This document shows positions 55,787-64,000 of a DNA stretch of 64,000 nucleotides, piece by piece (the first letter of the stretch is position 1; every line of letters begins with the position of its first letter). The notes under the pieces were generated by a model, which made no database searches, was not told the DNA's origin, and saw only the letters and a program-made list of their open reading frames with translations. The DNA lies in NCBI GenBank assembly GCA_964020085.1, contig OZ026596.1, forward strand, positions 45,162,611 through 45,226,610, in the 5' to 3' direction. The stretch is from Micromussa lordhowensis (taxonomy: Eukaryota; Cnidaria; Anthozoa; Scleractinia; Lobophylliidae). The position numbers were made by a program, and so were the translations under genes.

Positions 55787-58700
55787 ATGGAGAACGAAGG
55801 TCAGCTGGCTGAAATTTCGGGTTTCGACGATTGTTTGCAATCAAATGAGTTAATGTTACTCAATATTCATTTGCTTTGTATTCACAGAGGCTGTAGCGTT
55901 CTTTAAAAAGTGTATGGTCGACGATCCAGGCATGTCGACGGCTGTAGCCGCTATACAAACGCTGCTGGAATTCATGAATCAAAACGCGGGTAAGATGAAA
56001 AGACGACATCATATTTCATCACCAGCAGAAAAGAGTTCAAACAGAAACTGCCCGTTACATATACAGAAGATATTACATGGCGGCGCGAAGATATTAATTT
56101 TTATTTTCGAGTGGTAAGAACAATATTTTACGAAGGAGCACAGCGAGTGTAAAATATCTGTTTTAACACGAGAAAATAAAATTCATGTCTTGAAGCCAGC
56201 ATATGTAATGCTCTTTATTTAGACCAACTGACTGTTTGCACAAACAACCGTGGAAAAGAAGATATCATCAATATCGTCACTAGTGAGCGAGGAGACGGAA
56301 AATATTTTACCCTTTACCCTGCACTGCCAAATTATTTCTATATCAGTAGGATAATTAGAACCATGAGAGTTTTTCCCCATCACTTGTGGTTTCAGAAATC
56401 CAAGGAAGGTCTGAAATAGCCATGCCTGTGACATGAATTTACTCAAATTACTTAATATCAAACACCGACTACATTGTTTGGGCAAAACAGTTTATTGACT
56501 AGAAGAACAAGACGATGGCGTGAGGTCAATAAACAAAACCGCTGCCAAGGGTGGAGTGGGCGGTTAAGCGACGACTAGCTCGAAGCTACTGTGGAAAGAT
56601 CTGAAAGATGATACACTAAACCCGCTGAAGGCTTGGCCAACAGGGGCGTGTTCTAAATAGCAATTAGCAATCATCACCCGCGGTGATCCTTGTACCATGA
56701 ACCACCCAAGAGGCTTAACACCCATTTTCATCCTCCATGAAAACATCCTCATAACATGCCTGGTAACATTATTCATGGAAGAATTGGGTACCATGTCTAA
56801 AAATGACTTAACAGAGGGATTCCCTTGGGAATAAGGTCTATATGGGAGATTAACTCTCTCACCCTTGATCTTTTCTTGGCAGATCAGAGTTTATGGTCAT
56901 GGGGGATTTCTTATATCTTGTTACGTTATGTAATACTAACTGGACTGAGTGGAGTATACAATTCAGGGGGTAATGAATAATTTCAAAATTGGACGAGTGC
57001 GAAGCATAAGACCGATTTGAAATTACACGCAGGATTACTCCTTGACTTGCATGACACAAGGTCCAATTACTAATAATTATTAATCATATCTAAAACAAAT
57101 TTTTGGAATTAAAACGGTCTTTTGAGAAGTTCTTTTGAGTGAAAATGTGTGTAGCACATTCCATAAGTTTTGAAAACTGTAGGAAGCTTTGCAAAGGCAT
57201 CCATTAAAATGCGTGTAATTGATGTGCAAATCATGTGGGTATCCAATTACAGGCATCCAATTACAAAAAGTTTAAATTGTGCACCGATGATAAATAGGTA
57301 TGGGACCAATCAAGATCAAGAATTTTGTTAAGGATATGGTTATTTTAGTTATGGCCGGTGTTTGGTCAAGCAGAGTGATAATAGATGCCATGCTTATAGC
57401 AAGGGGTATATATGCCTGTTCCTTGTTGTTGAAAGGGAAGATTATGCTCTTCACCAGATATTTATTTTTTCTTCGTTTATTTTTGTAGCTGAAACATTGT
57501 CTGAGCTCAGAGAGAATCTGAAAGAAGTGATTGAAGTGCTGACCAGAACAGAAGGTTCTGTCACTTCAATATCATCTGGTTGTGAACTGTTTCTCAGATT
57601 TATAACACTTGCTTCTCTGGACAACCCAGTATGTTTTAACTGTTACAGTTTCATGTGTATTAAGAAGGAATTGATCAGAAATTTGAGTCACAAGTGGACA
57701 AAAACTTTGTAACAAGATTGTTTCCATCATATTGTAAACTTCTATGCAATCCTGTTTTAAATATTTTTAAATCATTTGTAACAACACCAAATGTCCAAAA
57801 CAAATTTTGAAGTTAATATGAAACACTTGAAAATGTATTGGTGATATGAAACTGATGATGAGATTTTACCTGTGTTTGCACAAGTAGAAATTTATTTATT
57901 TATTTTCTTGAGTTTTGTGTTATTTCAGGCAGTTATTTATAGCTTTTTTTAATTAGCTTTTAGAAATGCAAAAAGGATTTTAGGATACTTAACATTATTC
58001 TGGTATAAGATTTTTGTCCACTAAAAACTGAAATTGCTCGAAATCCTATCAGATTTTGTCTTAAACTTGTTACCCTTTTAGAGATATTTACATCACTCTG
58101 TAATGTTTGAGGAGGGAAATAAAGGAGATGGGGAAGACCTGGGTGGGCATCAAGTTCATGGCAAGGGATCGCCAGATGTGGAGGGACCATGTTGCTGCCC
58201 TACATGCCAGTTAGGTGTAACGGGCATGAGTGAGTGAGTGAGTGAGTGAGTGAGTAATGTTTGAGGTGTAGTAGAATGTAGTCTTACAATCATCTTGTGC
58301 AAAGAACAAGAATATTGTTTTCCTTATTACCAAGAAATATTTTCAATTTACTTGTTAAAGCTTCTCAATAAAAATCCTGCAAATTTGCTCAAAGTTTGGG
58401 TCATGTGCCATGATAAGAAATATTGTAAGAATTTATTATTGCTACACTGAAAGTGAGTTCAATTTCTTTTCATTTCAGGACTTTCAGGAATGCAAGAGAG
58501 TGCTAGTTGAGAGAGGTAAAGGGCCAGCAAACATTTTGTCATGTTTCCTGACTTTTCCTCAAAATATTCAGTTGTGTTTCAACTATCTGGAATCCTTTTG
58601 TTTTGATCAGGGCAATTGTACCTCAAGAGAGCTGCGTCAGCCAGACAGAAAATTTCTAAACTTTGTGACTCATTTATTAAGGATGGAGCAGTAAGTATCA

Positions 58701-60479
58701 ATAACTTACCAGTACCTTGCTCTGAGTTGTACATGTACATGGTATTGGTTCATTGAGCTACACTGGTATATTTCTTCTAAAGTTCTGATTCAGAGTTTTG
58801 AAATCTTGAAAAAGTATGGATATCATAAATGTATGTTAGTTTTCCAGCCTCGGAAAAGTCTGGAAAAAAAGTCTGCAAAAAATGGAAACGAAGTCAGTTG
58901 TTCCTTGCAGGCTGCAAAAATTGCTTTATTGCCAAGTGAAATCCATTTCACCTCATCACATTTAATGTACATGTAAATTGTGTACTTCCCATATAGGCCT
59001 TACTTGCAGAGTCTTATCGCCCTACCCTCTGACATTTCTATTGTGTGCTCCATTTCATCACAGTTACTGTGAATTTGAAGTGCATTACGGTCACAGTTTA
59101 GTTGTCATGCTTTTCTAAGTTTATGAAAACAGCAGAATGACTCAGTCTCAATCACATAATCTACATCCTGGAAAAGGAAATGATTGTTTGGAGAAATATT
59201 TTTTAAAAAGTAAGACTCTTGATAACGGAGATGTGAGTGCACCATATTATCTTCAGTTAATAACAAATTGAATGTGGTTTAGCGTGGTATGTACTCTTAT
59301 CGACATTGATACATGTCATCACAGTGGTCAAAATGTTGTGAACTCACGAGGCGCAGCCGAGTGAGTCTGCAACAAATTTTGACCACTGTGATGACGCGTA
59401 TCGTTGTTGATAAGAGTACATACCACGCTAAACCACATTCGATTTGTTTTTTACCACAATATCAAAGATAACAAAGGAAATCTTTGCTAAACACGGACTT
59501 GAAAGTGCACGTGCTGCATTATGCAAATGAGCTATTTGTACGCGCCATACTTTCCCGTCAAAAACTTTTGCAAACTCGCTCAACACACAGAAACAATACG
59601 AAAAAAATGTCTGGGAAACGAGTAATGATGCGTACTCGTTAACGATAAGAGTTTAGAGCACGATTAAGCGCATTTCGATTTGTTTTTACCACAATATCAA
59701 CGTCAAAGAAAATGGTTTTTTTTCAGAGCGCGAGCTGAAAAAGGCATTGCGTGACACAATGACGCGAGCAGCGTGGTATGGACTCTTATCAACCAAGGCA
59801 AATTAGCCAATCAGATTGCGAGATTAGCAGCAATTGTGGTAAAAAACTGCTTTCTGACTGGCAGAGCTACATGTACAAGAGTTAGAGAAACAAATGAATC
59901 TTTGAAAATTTGGATTCCAAAAATCAAATGTAGGTATTCTTAACTCTTTTCCTAATTTTTTTTTTCAGACAATTCTTACCCACTCCCGATCAAGGGTTGT
60001 GTTGGAAATTCTTAAAAGAGCGACTGAGCAAAAAAAACGTTTGAACGTTTTTGTCACAGAATCAGCTCCTGACAGATCAGGGTAAGTTGTGGATCAAGGT
60101 TTAGATTTTAGATGTGTGTTGCACACAAGAAAATTTTCTTAAGTTTAAAACATGTCAGCAAATTCTGTGCTTAGGCATGTGGAACAGGTTTTCTAGGAAT
60201 GATACGGAGCTTATTTCTATGGACATAAACACTGAAATAGCTCATGTTACAAAAGGTATGGACCAGGTAAAAGTGAAATACATGTAAATGTCGTGGGTAG
60301 AAAGCATCTTGTCATCTAGATAGTGATTGGTTCTATTTTCCATGTGACTGACTGAGAGGACATGCTTATTTTGACCGGCTCATTGCATGTGGTAACAGTT
60401 TCAGAGGTGAAGCACAGATAACAAATTTATTTCAGGTGGTTATGTTATGTGTATGGTGGTTAGGTTATGTTATATTTAA

Positions 60480-60531
<52 letters not shown>

Positions 60532-60554
60532 TGCGTAGCGCCAAGTTGGCTATA

Positions 60555-60587
<33 letters not shown>

Positions 60588-63378
60588 TTGTTTTATTAAA
60601 AACGCCCTCAAAATATAGAAAAATAGACTACAATTAAAATAAAACGGCCCAAAAAATCATGCATAGGCTCGCCATTTTTGTAGATCATGGTATAATGGCT
60701 CATATACCATGATGGCTAAGCCAATGAAAACTCTTGAATTGCATTATCCAATTATCCAGTTTTTAATAATGCAGTTTATAGTTAGATTTTGGTATAGTGT
60801 CACTAATATCTACATACTGTGCTGTTTTACTGGTTGGCAGGGAGGAGTGAAAATAAATATATAATATAAGTATGAATATTGATATGATTTGATATTACTT
60901 TCTCCCTCAGCTGTGTAATGCATGATCAGTTAAAGCAGTTTGGAATTCCCTCCACAGTCATATTGGACTCAGCAGTTGGGTAGGAAACATTTATAAAAAA
61001 ACAATTAAAACGAAGAAGCCTCGAAACGAAATCACACTAGCTTAGCTCTTAGGTGCAGGGAGGGGAAACACTGGGGTCAAAACTTCCTGCTTCCTGTTCC
61101 TTTATCTCCTGACTCCCACCCTTTATCATCTTGCTCCTGCCCCTTAACTACTTATTAACCGAGACTGAAGTCTTTATGGTAAATCTCAGACTGAGACTTT
61201 GTCGTATTGCCCAAGCAATAGCAAGGTCAATACGAGGTGAAGGTGAATGTGATACTATTATTTTATTGAAATACTGAACGTTCAAGGTAATAAGTTGTTT
61301 ATTATATGGCTTTTTGCTTTGTTTTTGCAAGCCTATAATTGGCCCGTGGGCATTATGGGAGAATAATTCTCGACAAGTAGCCAATCAGAGTGCTTGCTGT
61401 ATCGGCTACAAGAACAAGCCATAATTATAATAAAGCATACTTTTATAAATAAATGACAGAAATTAGCATTTTGGATTTCTTTCCCGCTTCTCACTCTCCT
61501 TGAACTCTGGCTTCCTGCTCTGTCCTGCCTCCCATACCCCTCCTGTTCCTTGTTCTCCCTAGTCCCCCTTCCCCCTCCCCCCCCCCCCCCCGCGTGACTA
61601 TCCCAACTCTTATCAGCCCCTCTTATTTAGCCTTCTAATAGGTTCTTTGCAGCCGGGGTTGCATGACCTAATGTTTCCTTAAAAAAATCTTTATTATGAG
61701 CTATAACTTAATAAATGCCAGAAATGGAAAGAGCAAATTGAAATTACCAAAATGGCCAAGTTTCAGGTCCCTGACATTATTAAAAGGGTAAGTTTCTTTT
61801 ATGACAGTTTGAATTTTCGGAAAATTGAGAGGATTTGTGTGGAAAATGTTGCTGGAGAGCAAGGCCTTTCTCTCCAACAGCATTTCCCATACAAATATTC
61901 TTTTTTTCAAATATTCAGACCATCATTAAATCTCATTCTTTAATGACAGGGTCCTCATATTTGGCCATTTTGATATTTTTTGACATGCCTTTTCCATTTC
62001 TGGTATTCGTTAAATAATAGCCCTAAATTTATGAAAAGTAGGTCACATGATGGCTTAGCTGCAAAGGGCTTATTGTAGTTGCAGCTCAATCAATAATTTT
62101 CAGCACTTATGAGTTCATAGCACTTGAACTTCTCACCAAACTTCGTGAATGCCACGTCACAAATCTTTTCATTTGCTGAGAGTTCAGTGTTGCCTCTTCT
62201 GTGTATTACCACCTTTGAAGCCAAAATGTGAAACATGTTTTGTTTCAGTTACATGATGGAGAAAGTTGATCTGGTCCTAGTTGGGGCAGAAGGAGTCGTA
62301 GAGAGTGGTGGAATCATTAATAAAGTGAGTAATACATCAAGTGAATATGTGAAATATATGAAATATCATATATTTGAACTGCGGAGAAAGATATGAACAC
62401 ATGATGAAATGATTAATCATCGCAGTTATACATACAACCCAAGCAGTTGTGAAATTAAAGCTTGAAAAAAATTCAGGCCTGAACGGGATTCGAACCCATG
62501 ACCTCTGCGATACCGGTGCAGTGCTCTACCAACTGAGCTGTCAAGGATTCGAATCCAATTCAAATCAAGTTAAATCATTCCAACTTTTTGTACTGCAATT
62601 TAATACTTGCGGATAAAACACCTTTAATTTGTTAGGAGTGTAATATTGCAGTGTTTCAATCAGGTTGGTACTTATCAGATGGCTGTCATGACCAAAGCAG
62701 TAAACAAACCATTCTATGTTGTGGCAGAGAGTTTTAAGTTTGTTCGACTTTATCCACTTAACCAGCAAGACGTGCCCAATCGTTTCAAGGTGTGTTTACC
62801 TCTTCAGATGATAGTTAATTTATGTTTTCCTGTAGCATAATAGCTTTCAGATAACAAATAATTTTAAAATAACGAAGTGCAGGAGCTCCGGTTTTGTTGA
62901 TCCGACCAGCTCGTTACTACCACACTGTATTTTGGCCCACACAAAAGCCAAGTCAGAATTTATTTCATATGGCCATCCTCTCCCGTTTATGATCAGATAA
63001 GTTAATTTGACGGCTGGATTTATTATTGAAAATGCCAAAGTTTACTTAGGGGTAAGAATTGTTTAAGAAGTTACAATTCGGCTTCTGTTTCGCAAACCAA
63101 TTGTAGCACCACAAAACCGATTTCTAATCTTTGTGTTGTCTTGAACGTTAACTGTCAATCAAAGCTAGACATACATAGCTACTACACTGAAATGGCTTCT
63201 TAATTCACTACGCCTTGTTGGTTTGTTGCTGCTTTAGTATTCAGGAAGCTCGTCCTCTACAGATAGTCACCCAGTGGTAGATTACACTCCGCCGTCCTAC
63301 ATTACTCTGCTGTTCACAGATCTCGGAGTACTGACACCTTCTGCTGTAAGCGATGAACTCATTAAACTCTATTTATGA
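55787..63378 (+). CDS. EIF2B1: Translation initiation factor eIF2B subunit alpha
   Basis: Ten exons join in frame to 298 aa (human 305): 55787-55799, 55888-55989, 57489-57628, 58479-58515, 58611-58690, 59969-60081, 60911-60979, 62249-62324, 62664-62789, 63238-63378. All introns are GT-AG. Diagnostic phrases: [84 protein letters not shown] and the C-terminus [20 protein letters not shown]. With the beta and delta subunits it forms the regulatory part of eIF2B, the guanine-nucleotide exchange factor for eIF2, and senses phosphorylated eIF2 in the stress response in the cytosol. The first exon is only 13 coding bases (M-E-N-E), chosen because it splices in phase to the conserved exon 2. Introns 5-7 each carry a foldback element. 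Confidence 0.96.
58226..58256 (+). repeat. GAGT tetranucleotide microsatellite
   Basis: About seven uninterrupted GAGT units in EIF2B1 intron 3. Confidence 0.95.
59264..59446. repeat. Foldback element in EIF2B1 intron 5
   Basis: Long arms (TGTGGTTTAGCGTGGTATGT on the left, its reverse complement near 59435) enclose a loop of about 40 bp. A related piece (GCGTGGTATGGACTCTTATC) and a repeat of CGATTTGTTTTTTACCACAA occur 230-330 bp downstream, suggesting nested or repeated insertions to about 59850. Confidence 0.9.
60478..60592. repeat. Foldback element in EIF2B1 intron 6
   Basis: Arms AACAATTATTCCATGAGCGC... and ...GCGAGTGGAATATTGTT pair through TTGGATATGAGATGAT / ATCATCTCATATCCAA with few mismatches over about 50 bp. 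Confidence 0.9.
61637..62074. repeat. Long imperfect foldback in EIF2B1 intron 7
   Basis: About 440 bp fold onto themselves: outer AATAGGTTCTTTGCAGC / GCTGCAAAGGGCTTATT, middle CCAGAAATGGAAA / TTTCCATTTCTGG and TGGCCAA / TTGGCCA, centre TGTTGCTGGAGAG / CTCTCCAACAGCA. Divergence between arms shows that it is older than the other foldbacks here. A C15 tract (61577-61591) lies just upstream. Confidence 0.85.
62475..62547 (-). pseudogene. Decayed tRNA-like gene in EIF2B1 intron 8
   Basis: On the minus strand a 73-nt tRNA-like shape has an intact D arm (GCTCAGTTGGTAGAGC) and B box (GGTTCGAATCC). The acceptor pairs at only about five of seven positions, and the anticodon arm (CTGCA/CGCAG) lacks T33. 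It is probably the head of a tRNA-derived SINE or a relic tRNA, antisense to EIF2B1. Confidence 0.65.
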
Positions 63379-64000
63379 CCAGTCGTACCTTCCTCGAAAA
63401 AACCCTGGCTTTGGAAAGATGAATAGAACGTCGTGATGAAAGCTTCAGTTCAAATGATTTCCGCTTCCGTTACTTAGTAACGTTGCTGACCGCCGGATTT
63501 CATTGTGGGCTCATGTTGTGTGTACACGGTTGGCCTTCATGTGCAACAAAGACAAGACTGGCTGAAACTGAAGAGACTTGAATTGTAACATTCACGATGT
63601 TCAAGAGCTTTAGAGTTATTTGTAAATGGAAATATTAACTATTCGCTATAATCGTGCCTTTTTGGTATGTACGTTGTAGAAGTGGATTGCAAATGAAGAA
63701 CAAAATTTGCGAATGAAAGCTTACATTCCTTACACAATTTCGCCGTGATATTTTCTTGTCTCTTGTCCTGTACCTTTTAATTTGCGATCCCCCTAAAAAA
63801 TAAGTCTACGGCTTAGTTGTAGTGGATATATATCTTATTAAGCGCGAGGGCCGTACCGGGAGAATATCGGCCCAAGGAATTGAAACTACGGAACTGGCGC
63901 AGCGAGGTCCGTACAAAAAAGCCTGATATTCTCCCAATACGCTCCCGAGCAAGCTTGGTTAAAGAGATTTATTGCATGAGGTTGATTTTATATTTCGCGC
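63379..64000. other. EIF2B1 3' region with a foldback
   Basis: No second gene is recognised. At about 63833-63963 an imperfect inverted repeat (CGGGAGAATATCGG / CTGATATTCTCCC, with AAGCGCGAGGG / CTCCCGAGCAAGCTT outside) looks like another MITE. Confidence 0.6.

Overview
The window is animal nuclear DNA: AT-rich, intron-bearing genes with GT-AG junctions, tRNA genes with internal A and B boxes, LINEs and many short foldback elements. Gene content and repeat style suggest a cnidarian, most likely a stony coral. This is an inference from the sequence alone. A 200-base run of N at 54001-54200 is an assembly gap.

Layout. (1) 1-14.6 kb has no recognisable protein gene. It is a patchwork of duplicated blocks carrying a tRNA-Lys(CTT) family: four identical full-length copies, three near-intact copies and several decayed ones, plus a degenerate tRNA inside a 361-bp foldback element. 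(2) 15.27-21.77 kb, plus strand: a 12-exon PX + three-SH3 adaptor gene of the SH3PXD2/NCF1 (NADPH oxidase organiser) family. (3) 23.10-26.49 kb, minus: a 4-exon UNC93A-like membrane protein. (4) 31.10-39.07 kb, minus: a 9-exon SLC22-type solute carrier. (5) 42.1-47.5 kb, minus: a frame-broken L1/Tx1-like LINE with ORF1 and ORF2. (6) 48.1-55.1 kb, minus: a second LINE (CR1/L2-like RT), split by a 5.19-kb DNA transposon at 48653-53840. (7) 55.79-63.38 kb, plus: a complete 10-exon EIF2B1 gene (eIF2B alpha subunit).

The most unusual item is the DNA transposon. It has 16-bp terminal inverted repeats and two genes pointing tail to tail: an intronless 907-codon protein and a spliced 227-aa chromodomain protein. 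The 907-aa protein carries a D...D-x18-C-x2-C...H-x4-H-x19-E pattern. The spacing around the second Asp, the zinc ligands and the catalytic Glu is the same as in RAG1 (D708, C727, C730, H937, H942, E962). It also has a long coiled coil and a C-terminal SAP-like motif. I read it as a RAG1/Transib-like (or related CMC) DDE transposase paired with a histone-mark-reader accessory protein. This layout is reminiscent of ProtoRAG (RAG1-like plus RAG2-like, tail to tail), but with a chromodomain in place of kelch/PHD. Removing exactly 48653-53840 joins the two LINE halves in frame right after the YADD motif.

The cellular genes look unrelated in function: an SH3 scaffold, two major-facilitator-type membrane proteins side by side, and a translation initiation factor. 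Their introns and flanks are loaded with foldback (MITE-like) elements, and none was found in a coding exon. Exon boundaries were set by hand from splice signals, reading-frame continuity and family resemblance.
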